Part shown: piece by piece, positions 1 through 11,924 of the stretch
Layout of the letters: each line of letters starts with the position of its first letter
Numbering within the stretch: position 1 is the stretch's first letter
NCBI RefSeq assembly: GCF_904849725.1
Contig: NC_058521.1
Span: 431,104,676-431,168,675, forward strand
From: Hordeum vulgare subsp. vulgare
Taxonomy: Eukaryota > Streptophyta > Magnoliopsida > Poales > Poaceae
Direction: 5' to 3'
DNA: 64,000 nt
The notes under the pieces: generated by a model
Databases searched by the model: none
Seen by the model: only the letters and a program-made list of their open reading frames with translations
Told to the model about the DNA's origin: nothing
Made by a program: the position numbers and the translations under genes

Positions 1-2193
1 AGATCGAGATTTGAAAACAAGCGAGGCAACTGAACTACGGGGTCAGAGGGGATGACTGCTCCACCTATACTAAGCATATTTAAAGGTACAGGACTGAAAG
101 TAGCAGTTCAACAAAAATAGGCTATGCATCAGATATAGGAGCTAACTACAACAGTGGCAAAATACTAATGCAAGCAGTAGAAAGAAAGACATAGGCGGTA
201 TAGGAATGATCAAGGGGAATTTGCTTGCCTTGCTGCTCTGCGGCAAAGGACTGGTCGGCAGGGTCGTAGATGTACCCGGCAGCAGTGTCAGTCTCGGGGT
301 CTACCGGTAAGAAGAGGGGGAAGAAACAATAAATAATAGCACCGATGCAACACAAAACATGACATGGAAATATGCAGGCTAGACATGAGCTAACGCGGCA
401 ACATCCGCCATAGACGGGTCGGAAGAATATCTGACGATATTTTCCGGGTCTCGGGCTACTACCGGTTATACTGGAAACGGAGGAAAAGTTCCATGTTTGC
501 TATGCTAGGGACGCGTGACACACGAACGGGCCGTGTATCCGGGTTCGTCTCGTTTTGCTGATCAACTTTCATGTTGAAAATATTTCGATCTGACTTACAG
601 ATTATTTTATATTAATTTTCAAAGTTTTATTAATTATTTTGGAATTAAAAACAGATTTAAATGATTTAATAAAATCCCATTATGACATCATCGCGATGTC
701 AGGCTGACATCAACATTTACCGGTCAACTGACCAGCGGGTCCCGAACGTCATAGGCACAAGTTTTATTTAAGATTAAATATTAATTAATCAGATTAATTT
801 AGTGGGGGATCCACGTGTCATACTCTAATTAATCTAATTAATTAATTTAACTAATATATCTATTTATTTATTTATTTAAGAAAAACATTATTTTTATAAT
901 TTATATTAACTCTCGCGTGGGGCCTCCCTGTCATAGACAGCGGGTGCATTGGCCCCACCGGTAAGTGACCCTAGGCCATTTACTCATCTTTTTTTTATTA
1001 GATACCTAACCGTGCAAATACCGTATTCCTCTAAATATCCATATACGCAAATACATACATCACATCTCATACATACATACATACATACATACGCATCTAA
1101 TACATCATTTTTTTTTCTTTTCTCTCTCAACACTCATCTCTCTCTGTTAACAGAGAGACACACAACTCTCTCTACTCCAACTCAACCTAGAGGAACCAAA
1201 TATTCAATCCTTCCTACCGGAGTCTACCGTCGACGGATCGAGGTCCCGTTTGCCGGAACGGAACCGGGACGGCGAGGAGAACGTCATGGTGGGAGGAGCC
1301 CGAGGAGGGGCTCACCGACGGTGACGAGACGGCCCGATGAAGCCGGAGTTGGCACGACGGTGAAGGTGACGACGGTGACGCGGTTCCGGTGAAGACGGGC
1401 GTGCCGGCGAGGAGGATCCGTCCGAAGGTTCGCCGAGAGGGGCCCCGGTGAGGAGGGCCCCCGGGATGGAGCCGCCGACGGGGGCTCCGGCCGCCGCGGT
1501 CGGTGGGGATCCCGGCCGATGCGCCGGCGGGGAGGGGCGGCCACCGGAGAGGTGAGGGCCGCCGGAGACGGCCCCCTCGGAGATGGGGAGGCCGGCCGAA
1601 GTGGGGTGGCCAGGGAGGACCGCCGGCGGGGAGGATGGAGGCCGAGGGGCGGGGACGAACGAGAGGTGAGGGGAGGGGTCTGGCGTCGTGGGAGAGAGTC
1701 ACGGGAGGTGGGGTTCTCTTGTGGGGATGAGGGGCTGGGACGAGGGAGTAGGGGGGGTGGCGGCGCACGATGGGAGGGGGAGTAGCGAGGAGAGGCTAGG
1801 GGGGTTCGCTAGGGTTAGCGGGATGGGGTGGCCGGCTGGGCCTGGCCGGTTGGGCCGGTGGGTGGCCCAGCTGGGCCGGGGGGGTTGCTTTTTCTTTCTT
1901 TTTTTGTTTCATTTTGTTTTATTTTGCCTTTTCCCTTTTTTATTATTTCTTTCTTTCTAATTTCTTTTCACTAACTGATTTTCCTTTTATAATACTTTCT
2001 TTTTATATATAAATTCTTTTAATATTTGTAATGAACTTATAAAGTACTTTTCGTTTGTCTTCAAATTTTGAATCCGGACAAAACTCGAATCAACGCGGGT
2101 CTGAGATGGGAATTCGATGACGTGGCATCATTAGCGGGTGATCACTGTAGCTTAATTACAATAATTACTGTAGAAAAAGTCGAGGATGTCACA
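1..2193 (-). repeat. Element A 3' LTR (partial)
   Basis: This is the first 2.2 kb (U3 side) of the 3' LTR on the minus strand. It ends on the plus strand with GGATGTCACA, the inverted form of the LTR start TGTGACATCC. It aligns along its full length with 9734-11924. It holds an AT-rich U3 with TATA-like sequence at 2001-2011, a GC-rich core (about 1200-1880), an (ATAC)6 microsatellite near 1070-1093, and AT-rich stretches at 590-900. Several open frames in the GC-rich core look non-coding. Confidence 0.93.
1068..1093. repeat. ATAC microsatellite in LTR
   Basis: About six ATAC units lie here. The matching site in the other LTR of A (near 10802-10822) has about five, so the repeat has changed length since insertion. 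Confidence 0.8.
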
Positions 2194-2206
2194 ATTCTCC
2201 CCTACT
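2194..2206 (-). other. Element A polypurine tract
   Basis: On the minus strand the sequence AGTAGGGGAGAAT lies directly before the 3' LTR start TGTGACATCC. This is the expected place and base composition for the plus-strand DNA primer of an LTR retrotransposon. Confidence 0.85.
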
Positions 2207-2229
2207 AACAAGAATTCTCGTCCCGAGAA

Positions 2230-5200
2230 TTAAGAGGTAGAGGGAAAGAGCCCGGGGTATTCATCACGAAGATGATCCTCGCGTTCCCAAGTGGCTTCAT
2301 CTTCAGAGTGATTTGACCACTGCACCTTAAGGAACTTGGTGACCTTGCGACGAGTCTTACGTTCATCTTGATCGAAAATGCGGACCGGATGCTCTTTATA
2401 AGAGAGGTCTTGTTGTAGCTCAAGCATATCGTGATCCACTGCTCGAATAGGGTCCTTGAAGCAGCGACGGAGCTGAGAAACATGAAAGACATCGTGAACC
2501 TGAGAAAGGTTGGCCGGCAGTTCCAATTGATAAGCCACTCTTCCACGCCTTTCGAGAATAGTGAAAGGACCAATATAACGAGAAGCTAACTTGCCCTTGA
2601 TTCTGAAACGGTGTGCACCTCTCATTGGTGTGACACGAAGATAAGCCTTTTCGCCAGGTTGATAGACCATATCCTGATGATGATGGTCATACTGACTCTT
2701 CTGACGAGACTGAGCAGCCTTCAGATTCTCATGAATAATGCAGACTTGATCTTCGGCATGTTGAATAATATCCGGACCGAAGAGTGATCGTTCCCCTGTT
2801 TCTGACCAATTCAGAGGAGTTCGACACCTTCGCCCATACAATACTTCGAAAGGGGCCATCTTCAGACTAGCTTGATAGCTATTGTTGTAAGAGAACTCGG
2901 CATACGGGAGAGATTCCTCCCATCTCTTACTGAAATAAATGACACAAGCTCGAAGCATGTCCTCGAGAATTTGGTTGACTCGTTCAACTTGTCCCTGGGA
3001 TTGAGGATGAAATGCAGTGCTGAAGGACAGATGAGTCCCCATAGCGTTCTGAAAACTTTCCCAGAATTTTGAAGTGAACAAGCTGCCACTGTCCGAACTG
3101 ATTACCAACGGAATACCGTAAAGTGAAACAACTCTTGACATATAAAGATCTGCCAGCTGACTAGCATTAATCGTTTCCTTGACGGCCAGGAAATGTGCAA
3201 CTTTGGACAGTCGATCAATGACGACAAGAATAGCATCATTACCTTTCTGAGATCTGGGAAAACCAGTGACGAAGTCCATTTCAACGTGGTCCCATTTCCA
3301 CTCAGGAATAGAGATAGGCTGTAGAGTTCCAGCAGGCTTTTGGTGTTCTGCTTTGATACGCCGGCATATATCACATTCTGCCACATATCATGCAATGTCT
3401 TGTTTCATATTGGGCCACCAGAATCTTTGCCGCATGTCTTGGTACATCTTGGTACTACCCGGGTGAATAGACAGTGGTGTGTCATGAGCTTCTTCGATCA
3501 CCTTTCCAGTCATCCTGAGATTTTCCTTCTTATTTGGGATGAATAGGCGACCCTTGAAATACAAGGAGCCACCTTCATCAACAGTGAAAAAGGAGGGTTT
3601 ACCCTTCGCAATATAGCTCTTAATCCTGTCGACATCATCGTCAAAGTCTTGCAGATTCTTTATGGAGCTCACAAGATCTGGTTCAACCACTAGGTTACTG
3701 AGGGAACCCTGATTAACAACACGAAGGTTCATCTTTTGATAATCTTCAGGAGGGGGAACAAGGTAACCATGAGGAACAATGTGGAGGTTCAACTTACGGA
3801 ATTCCTCTTGCAGACGATCGTGAACCTGATGAACCTGGAGGTGGTTGCAGTATGACTTGCGACTTAAGGCATCAACCATTACGTTAGCCTTGCCAGGGGT
3901 ATATGATATACTACAGTCAAAATCTCCTATACGCTCTATCCATCTTTGTTGGCGCAGGTTCAACTCCGGTTGAGTGAACAAGTACTTCAGACTTTGATGG
4001 TCGGTGTAGATTTCACAGCGATTACCGACAAGGTATTGTCGCCATTCCTTCAATGCATGAATGACTGCGGCAAGCTCGAGATCATGAACTGGGTAGTTCT
4101 CTTCATGAGCACGCAGTTGACGTGAAGCATAAGCGATCACCTTGCGATCCTTCATTAGGACACAACCAATTCCTTGACGAGAAGCATCACAGTATATGAC
4201 GAAGTCCCTTTTCGTATCTGGAGGAGCAGGTACTGGAGCGGATGTCAGTTTGTCCTTGAGTGCCTGGAAACTTTCCTGACATTTATCAGTCCATTCATAC
4301 TTAACACCTTTGTGAAGCAGGTTGGTTAAGGGCTTCGCAATCTTGGAGAAGTTCTCGACGAATCGACGGCAATAGCTGGCGAGTCCGAGAAAACTTCTGA
4401 CTTGCTTGACATTCTTCGGGGGAGTCCAGTCAAGAATAGCTTGAATTCGTTCGGGGTTGACCGCAATACCATCCTTGGAAATCACATGACCAAGGTAAGT
4501 CACTTCGTCTAGCCAGAACTCACATTTGGAATACTTCGCATAGAGTTTATGCTCCCGAAGCTTATCCAGTACAAGACGAAGATGTTCAGCATGCTCTTCT
4601 TTGTTCTTCGAAAACACCAGAATATCATCCAGATATACCACGACAAATTTGTCGAGGTAGTCCATGAATATATAATTCATCAATCGAGAGAAGGTTTCCG
4701 GTGCATTGGTTAAGCCGAAGGACATGACGGTGTACTCGTATGATCCATATCGAGTAACAAAGGCGGTCTTTGGAATATCCTCCTTGCGAACACGGATCTG
4801 GTGGTATCCCAATCTCAAGTCGAGCTTAGAGAAAACGGTGGAACCAGCAAGTTGATCATACAAATCATTTATCCTCGGGAGAGGATATTTGTTCTGAATA
4901 GTGGCCTGGTTGATAGGACGATAGTCTTGAACCAATCGATTTTTCCCATCCTTCTTCTTAACAAAGAGAGAAGGTGCTCCCCAAGCAGAGGAACTCGGAC
5001 GGATGAAACCCAGACGGAGCAAGTTGTCAATTTCTTGCTTAAGTTCAAGGAGTTCATGTGGTGGCATTTTATAAGGACGCTTGGCAATAGGAGTGGTACC
5101 GGGTACCAAGTCAATGACAAACTCGACAGCTCGAGCAGGGGGAATCCCCGGAAGTTCTTCTGGAAAGACATCTTGAAATTCTCGGACCACTGGTATGTTT

Positions 5201-6717
5201 TCAATCCCTTCAAGAGGCGACGCATTTAATGCATTCAAAGCATACACCCGTGCCTCAGCATTACGGACGAGATGAGCATGGTAGCTTACTAGTTCATCTG
5301 AAGGGTGTAGGAGGTGGACGGTCTTGGTGGCACAAACGATCGATGCCGTATGAGCTTTCAACCAGTCCATCCCCAATATGAGATCAATGTTGGATGACTT
5401 TAGTAGGATGGGGTTGGCAAGGAATTCTAATCCTTCAATTTCAACTGGAACATGGGGGCAAACCACAGAGGTTCGGCATTCGCCCCCAGGGGTGTTTACC
5501 ACTATCAGGATGTTCATCTCTTCGCTCCTAATGTCATGCATGTATGCAAAATTTTCCGACATAAAGGAATGCGATGCTCCTGTATCAAACAATACAGAAG
5601 CAGGTACTAAGTTAACGAGAAGTGTACCCATCACGGTAGCAGGCTGGTCTTGAGCTTGACCCATATCAATGTTGTTGGCCTGACCACGAACATAAGCAGG
5701 CTTAGTGTTGAAGTTGCGGTTCCGGTTGTTGCCACTGCCAGTTGTGGGAAGTGTCAGCTGATTCGGATTCTGCCTGCAGTCTCTAGCATGGTGACCTGGA
5801 CGGCCACACTTGAAGCACAGCCCGTCCTCAGGGCGGGAAGGAGGAACTCGAGGCGGTGGAGCTGGAAGCCTCGGCTGCCTAGGTGGTGGAGGAGGCAGGC
5901 GAGGTGCAGCATAGGACGGCCTCGGAGTAGGAGCAGGTGCATGGTACATGTTGTTGGGAATCCAGATCTTCCGCTTCTGTGCAGATGAGCCCGAAGATGA
6001 GCCCATGTCACGGTTGCGCTTGCTGCTATCTTTGTATTCCTGCAGACCAGTCTCAACATGAATAGCCTTGTTCACGAGGGTGGCGAAATCAGCATAGTCC
6101 TGAACGAGGAGTGTTAGCTTGATATCAGGGTGGAGGCCTTCACAGAACTTCTCCTGCCTGTGTGCATCTGTCGCAATGTCTTCTTCAGCATAGCGAGATA
6201 ATTCCAGAAATTCCCGCTGATAAGCATCCACAGTCTTGTTGCCCTGGACCAAGTTGCGGAACTCACGCTTCTTCCGGTCCATGATTCCCTGGGGAATGTA
6301 TCGAGCACGGAAAGCAGCCTTGAACTCTGCCCAAGTGATGATAGTTCCATCGGGCTAAGAGTGTCTGTGGCTTTCCCACCATTGAGCAGCGGGACCCTTC
6401 AGAAAGTAGGCGGCAAAGTTGACATAGCTCGCCAGGGGCACATTGGCAGACTCCAGCTCATAAGAAATGTCACGGAGCCAGTCATCAGCATCTAGAGGCT
6501 GAGTTGAGCTGCGGTAGATAGCAGGGTTGAGACGGCAGAAGTCTTGCAGTGTCACGCCTTGTGGTTGGTTCATGTTCGGCCTTTGGAACTGATCCCTGAG
6601 CCCTTGCATAAACTGGCGGTTCAGCTCAAACTGTTGGATCATCCCCGCCATATACTCAGGAGGCGGGGGTGGTGCATCGTTGGTAGGGGCACGCGGGCGG
6701 CCAGCTGGTCTAACCAT
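2230..6717 (-). pseudogene. Element A gag-pol polyprotein, Tekay type, two in-frame stops
   Basis: One reading frame of about 1,496 codons runs from the ATG at 6717 to 2230, broken by TAG at 6357-6355 (late in gag) and TGA at 3390-3388 (just before the integrase zinc-finger cysteines). In order: Gag; a CCHC knuckle ([14 protein letters not shown], about 5820-5779); protease with DTGAS (about 5590-5565); reverse transcriptase with YLDD (about 4640-4621); RNase H (CDAS near 4190; TDHQS near 4000); integrase with an H-H-C-C finger (about 3460-3360), a core (about 3290-2860) and a GPF-type tail; and a C-terminal chromodomain (about 2340-2240). The single-frame layout and chromodomain fit Tekay/Del chromoviruses, which make virus-like particles and insert cDNA into chromatin. 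Both stops are explained by one C-to-T change each, so the copy was probably intact when it inserted and is now non-autonomous. Confidence 0.92.
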
Positions 6718-6999
6718 CCTGTTAAATATTTAGTAGGGGTAGTTTAGCTTAAAGTAATTGCAAAGGCATCGCACGCATTCATGAAGTAATTAAGCATAAT
6801 GAAAGGGAAACGGGATAGATACTCCATAGTAGTTGAGTTCGACATACAGACCCATACATAAGTTCGATTACAGACTAACGATTAAAAACTCCAAATTTGG
6901 CGATAGCCCGGATGCATTTGACGATACCCTGGACTCACTAGGCGGCGCGCAGGCACGCGGTGGAAGAGTACCACAACGAGATGTAGCGATAAGGCTACA

Positions 7000-7788
7000 T
7001 CAACGTCGGAGAGGACGATCAAATCCTGGTAGCTGGCGGTGATAGAAGGTAGGGACAGGACCCTGTGTCCCGTTGTGACTCTGGTGAGGGTACCGCATCC
7101 AGTCGAGCAGCTGAGGTCCAAGTGCAGGGGTTCTACCCCCAACATCAGTCCACTCAAGAGCTGATGGTAGCTCTGTCCTGCTCGGCTCGCGGATGTGCAT
7201 AGGTGGAACCCTCAGACAGTGTGATGGCTGTAGCTCTGTCAACGCGTCGTAAAGACGAGCGCGCGTAGCATACAACTCGACAGTCAGAGCTCGAAAAGCA
7301 TGATCCATTGCCTCAGTGTACTGCACCAGAACCCGCGCGTCGTAGCGACGCGTCACGTAGGGGGCACAAACAGCGACGTAGGAACGGTCGCTGCGCTCCC
7401 GAACGTCAGAAGCGTAGGCAGTGAGATCAGACCCAGTCTCATCCCGAGCAGGAGCATGCGGGATGTATCTGAAAGGGCTCTCCTCTAGGTGAGGGTACGC
7501 TCCACGGAGACGGGTGATGGCGATGTAGGCCGCATCATGGACGGCCATCTCGACCAACACTCCAATACCACAGAACACGTGGCGCTCGAGGGTCTCGCCG
7601 CCCCTCTGGTCGAAGATGCGAACCTCAGCCTGGTACTGGTACTGGTTGTACTCGCGGAAATCCTCGAACACAGTGTACTCGGGGTACCAGCGATATCCCA
7701 GCCTGGTCAGGAGATCGACCAAAATGGCCGGGAACCCAGTCGTCTCAGTGGCCTGTGTCAGGCGCACGTGCTGTCTTGCGGGACGCAT
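7000..7788 (-). CDS. Element A extra ORF upstream of gag (unknown function)
   Basis: An uninterrupted 262-codon frame lies between the primer site and gag, on the same strand and in the same reading frame as gag, 280 bases upstream of the gag ATG. The product is mixed alpha/beta in appearance, rich in Arg, Tyr and acidic residues, with no signal peptide, membrane segment or cysteine finger that I can see. The stretch LVDLLTRLGYRWYPEYTVF is near the N-terminus, and a likely helical segment (about residues 145-195) follows a conserved-looking YVAVCAPYVTRRYDARV. It has no retroviral domain I recognise. That it is intact while gag-pol has two stops suggests selection until recently, or simply fewer susceptible codons. 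It could be an accessory protein or an N-terminal Gag extension joined by splicing; both are inference. Confidence 0.6.
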   Translation of the reverse strand: MRPARQHVRLTQATETTGFPAILVDLLTRLGYRWYPEYTVFEDFREYNQYQYQAEVRIFDQRGGETLERHVFCGIGVLVEMAVHDAAYIAITRLRGAYPHLEESPFRYIPHAPARDETGSDLTAYASDVRERSDRSYVAVCAPYVTRRYDARVLVQYTEAMDHAFRALTVELYATRARLYDALTELQPSHCLRVPPMHIREPSRTELPSALEWTDVGGRTPALGPQLLDWMRYPHQSHNGTQGPVPTFYHRQLPGFDRPLRR

Positions 7789-8107
7789 CTGAAAATAAGA
7801 TTGACGGATGTCAATGACAGTATGTGTAATACATATTCAGGAGAAAAAGAGTAGATAGTCCAGCGCTCCGGATCGATGTGATTCGAGAACCTAATGTTAG
7901 AGTTAGTAAAATCTTTGACCCGAAAGAGAAGAGAAAGTAGAGCCCAGAGTATAGGAAAGGAGTAAAAGATACTAATACCACCCAATTGAGATGTGGGCCC
8001 GTAAGCCACAACATCAGTGTTAGTAAAGTTTTTCAAACACTAGACATAACTTCGGCCAAGGAGTTGGAAAGGGGGCTACCTACAGGCAGTTGGCTCTGAT
8101 ACCAACT
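7789..8107 (-). other. Element A untranslated leader with primer binding site
   Basis: This is the leader between the 5' LTR end and the extra ORF. The minus-strand sequence TGGTATCAGAGCC (8104-8092) lies three bases inside the LTR end and matches the 3' end of initiator methionine tRNA, the usual minus-strand primer for this clade. No other gene is seen here. Confidence 0.85.
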
Positions 8108-8901
8108 TGTGACGCCCTCGGCTTAATCGTACGCTAACCATACAGGCAAGTGCGTACGATCAAACCCAAGGACTCACGGGAAGATATCACAACACAACTC
8201 TAGACACAAATAAAAATAACATCAGCTTTATATTACAAGCCAGGGGCCTCGAGGGCTAGAATACGAAAGCTCGATAAACACACGAGTCAGCGGAAGCAAC
8301 AAATATCTGAGTACAGACATAAAACATGGGGTGCCTTAGAGAAGGCTAGCACAAAAGATACAACGATCGAACGAGGCGAGGCCTCCTGCCTGGGAACCTC
8401 CTAACTACTCCTGATCATCAGCGGCCTCCACGTAGTAGTAGGCACCGTCGGGGTAGCAGTCGTCGGTGGCGGGGACCTCCATCTCCTGGGCTCCATCATC
8501 TGGTCGCAGCAAACGGATCAAGGGAACAAGGGGGGAGCAAAGCAGCGATGAGTACTCATCCAAAGTACTCGCAAGTCTTACATCAGAACTATTCTAAAAT
8601 ATGCGTCAATATCAAAGAAGGGGGGGTATATATGTGGACTGACTGCAGCAATGCGAGAATAGAGAGAGAAGGCCTAGTCCTATCGAAGACTAGCATCTTC
8701 AGGGTCTTGCAGCAATAGACGAGAGTAGAACAGGGGATAACACATTAATAGTCATATTGTTGCAGCAATATTAAAGTGATGTCACGCCTAAAGATCCTCC
8801 CTCGACTCCCTGCGAGGAAGCAATCCCGAGGCAAACTAATTCCAGTTAAGTAACAATTGTAGTTGTATAAGATCGGGGCACAACTCCAAGTCGTCCTGTA
8901 A

Positions 8902-8950
8902 CCGTGGACACGGCTATCCGAATAGTTAATTTTCATCCCTGCAGGGGTGC
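8902..8950. promoter_or_regulatory. Palindromic block shared by long Tekay-type LTRs
   Basis: GTGGACACGGCTATCCGAATAG is followed after a short gap by CCCTGCAGGGG. The same arrangement recurs in LTR L (51160-51200) and LTR M (60331-60380), where the core is the perfect 12-base palindrome CTATTCGAATAG. Function is unknown. Confidence 0.6.
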
Positions 8951-9455
8951 ACCACATGTCCCGTCACGCTCGATAACACTCTGGCCGGACATACTTTTCT
9001 GGGTCCTGCCCGGCCTCGGAATATCGACACGTCGCAGCCCCACCTAAGACAAATCAGAGAGGCCAGCCCGCCGGTCTAAATCCTAAGCACAAAGGGTTCG
9101 TGGGCCCAGTTCCCCTTCACGCTCCTGCACGTGGCGTGGGTGGCCGACGTCAGTCCTAGGATCCCTTAATCACAAGCGCAATGCATCTCGGGACCACTCG
9201 GGCGCGCGCCGCTACATTGCTGGCATCTGAAAAGCTTCGGCTGATACCGCGATGCCGAGTACCCATAATTTTTCCCGCGTAGCCGGTTAGTGCGAAAAGG
9301 TGTCCGACCAACCCAGATCAAATACCCAAATCCATTAGCATTTTAATTAGGCCAGCAACACAGTCTCACGGGAATCCACCCGTCTTACAACTAATCACCG
9401 AAGATCCCAGTAACATGGTCGAGTAACTGTGTGGTTGTAACATCGGGGGAATCCT

Positions 9456-9657
9456 AGGTATCACCCTCGTTGGATTCCGAACGATGTACCCGTCAAGGTG
9501 GGCTTAGAGGAATCACCCTCGAGGGTCCCACACCTGAGGGGTTGCACGACAGAGGCGTCATCGAGAATGGTGAAAGAGGAATCACCCTCGATAACCACGA
9601 CCGACTAGCTATACTAAAGAGATATCATCAGGAGTACTTAGCGAGGTGTCACCCTCG
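9456..9657. repeat. Four spaced copies of GAGGNNTCACCCTCG
   Basis: Copies start at 9456 (TAGGTATCACCCTCG), 9507, 9576 (both GAGGAATCACCCTCG) and 9643 (GAGGTGTCACCCTCG), about 51-69 bases apart. Each begins GAGG or TAGG and ends CCTC(G), so each is an imperfect inverted repeat. Confidence 0.75.
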
Positions 9658-11731
9658 GTACCCGATAGTATCTGTGTAGCGTCGTACAATGAAGGGGGTG
9701 AATGTGCTGTGTCGGGTCTGGCTCGTCGATCAGAGATCGAGATTTGAAAACAAGCGGGGCAACTGAACTACGGGGTCAGAGGGGATGACTGCTCCACCTA
9801 TACTAAGCATATTTAAAGGTACAGGACTGAAAGTAGCAGTTCAACAAAAATAGGCTATGCATCAGATATAGGAGCTAACTACAACAGTAGCAAAATACTA
9901 ATGCAAGCAGTAGAAAGAAAGACATAGGCGATATAGGAATGATCAAGGGGAATTTGCTTGCCTTGCTGCTGTGCGGCAAAGGACTGATCGGCAGGGTCGT
10001 AGATGTACCCGGCAACAGCGTCAGTCTCGGGGTCTACCGGTAAGAAGAGGGGGAAGAAACAATAAAAAATAGCACCGTTGCAACACAAAACATGACATGG
10101 AAAGATGCAGGCTAGACATGAGCTAACGCAGCAACATCCGTCATAGACGGGTCGGAAGAATATCTGGCGATATTTTCCGGGTCTCGGGCTACTACCGGTT
10201 GTACTGGAAACGGAGGAAAAGTTCCATGTTTGCTATGCTAGGGACGCGTGAGAGACGAACGGGCCGTGTATCCGGGTTCGTCTCGTTTTGCTGATCAACT
10301 TTCATGTTGAAAATATTTCGATCTGACTTACAGATTATTTTATATTAATTTTCAAATTTTTATTAATTATTTAGGAATTAAAAACAGATTTAAATGATTT
10401 AATAAAATCCCATTATGACATCATCGCGATGTCAGGCTGACATCAACATTTGACCGGTCAACTGACCAGCGGGTCCCGAACGTCATAGGCACAAGTTTTA
10501 TTTAAGATTAAATATTAATTAATCAGATTAATTTAGTGGGGGACCCACGTGTCATACTCTAATTAATCTAATTAATTAATTTAACTAATATATCTATTTA
10601 TTTATTTATTTAAGAAAAACATTATTTTTATAATTTATATTAACTCTCGCGTGGGGCCTCCCTGTCATAGACAGCGGGTGCATTGGCCCCACCGGTAAGT
10701 GACCCTAGGCCATTTACTCATCTTTTTTTTATTAGATACCTAACCGTGCAAATACCGTATTCCTCTGAATATCCATATACGCAAATACATACATCAAATC
10801 TCATACATACATACATACATACGCATCTAATACATCATTTTTTTTCTTTTCTCTCTCAACACTCATCTCTCCCTGTTAACAGAGAGACAGAGAACTCTCT
10901 GTGCTCCAACTCAACCTAGAGGAACCAAATATTCAATCCTTCCTACCGGAGTCTACCGTCGACGGATCGAGGTCCCGTTTGCCGGAACCGAACCGGGACG
11001 GCGAGGAGAACGTCATGGTGGGAGGAGCCCGAGGAGGGGCTCACTGACGGTGACGAGACGGCCCGATGAAGCCGGAGTTGGCACGACGGTGAAGGTGACG
11101 ACGGTGACGCGGTTCCGGTGAAGACGGGCGTGCCGGCGAGGAGGATCCGGCCGGAGGTTCGCCGAGAGGGGCCCCGGTGAGGAGGGCCCCCGGGATGGAG
11201 CCGCCGACGGGGGCTCCGGCCGCCGCGGTCGGTGGGGATCCCGGCCAATGCGCCGGCGGGGAGGGGCGGCCACCGGAGAGGTGAGGGCCGCCGGAGACGG
11301 CCCCCTCGGAGATGGGGAGGCCGGCCGAAGTGGGGTGGCCAGGGAGGGCCGCCGGCGGGGAGGATGGAGGCCGAGGGGCGGGGACGAATGAGAGGTGAGG
11401 GGAGGGGTCTGGCGTCGTGGGAGAGAGTCACGGGAGGTGGGGTTCTCTTGTGGGGATGAGGGGCTGGGACGAGGGAGTGGGGGGGTGGCGGCGCACGATG
11501 GGAGGGGGAGTAGCGAGGAGAGGCTGGGGGGGTTCGCTAGGGTTAGCGGGATGGGGTGGCCGGCTAGGCCTGGCCGGTTGGGCCGGTGGGTGGCCCAGCT
11601 GGGCCGGGGGGGTTGCTTTTCCTTTCTTTTTTTTTTGTTTCATTTTGTTTTATTTTGCCTTTTGCCTTTTTTATTATTTCTTTCTTTCTAATTTCTTTTC
11701 ACTAACTGATTTTTCTTTTTTAATACTTTCT

Positions 11732-11742
11732 TTTTATATATA
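11732..11742 (-). promoter_or_regulatory. Putative TATA box of element A
   Basis: The minus strand reads TATATATAAAA about 185 bases inside the 5' LTR start, a plausible core promoter for the genomic transcript. The left LTR has the same sequence at 2001-2011. No transcript data were available. Confidence 0.45.
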
Positions 11743-11924
11743 AATTCTTTTAATATTTGTAATGAACTTATAAAGTACTTTTCGTTTGTCTTCAAATTTT
11801 GAATCCGGAAAAAACTCGAATCAACGCGGGTCTGATATGGGAATTCGATGACGTGGCATCATTAGCGGGTGATCACTGTAGCTTAATTACAATAATTACT
11901 GTAGCAAAAGTCGAGGATGTCACA

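Larger units (their letters stand above)
1..11924 (-). mobile_element. Element A: Tekay-type Gypsy chromovirus
   Basis: Near-complete LTR retrotransposon read right to left. The order on the minus strand is 5' LTR (11924-8108), tRNA-iMet-like primer site (about 8104-8092), an extra ORF, gag-pol with a C-terminal chromodomain, polypurine tract (2206-2194) and 3' LTR (2193 down to 1, running off the window). Base 1 of the window corresponds to base 9734 of the right LTR, so about 1.6 kb of the left LTR is missing. The right edge abuts Copia coding sequence at 11925, so A inserted into element B; the 5 bases after it are TTGGG, but the matching duplication is off the window. By eye the two LTRs differ at roughly 2-3% of sites, which suggests a fairly recent insertion. 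Confidence 0.93.
8108..11924 (-). repeat. Element A 5' LTR (3.8 kb)
   Basis: Complete 3,817-bp LTR bounded on the plus strand by TGTGACGCCC at 8108 and GGATGTCACA at 11924, so its ends form a TGTGAC/GTCACA inverted repeat. On the minus strand it runs from an AT-rich U3 with a TATA-like sequence (11742-11732) through a GC-rich core (about 11600-10940) and AT-rich DNA (about 10650-10300) to a long tail. The tail carries a short repeat cluster (9456-9657) and a palindromic block (8902-8950). It contains no credible coding gene. Confidence 0.95.

Noticed and set aside
1214..1785. Long open frames on both strands of the GC-rich LTR core of A
   Set aside because: Several overlapping frames are open at once, rich in Pro, Arg and Gly as GC-rich random DNA gives. 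The matching frame in the other LTR (10943-11431) starts elsewhere because of small indels, and no domain is visible.
9456..9657. Possible CRISPR-like array
   Set aside because: Four short repeats with uneven spacing in a plant LTR, no cas genes and no leader; not CRISPR.
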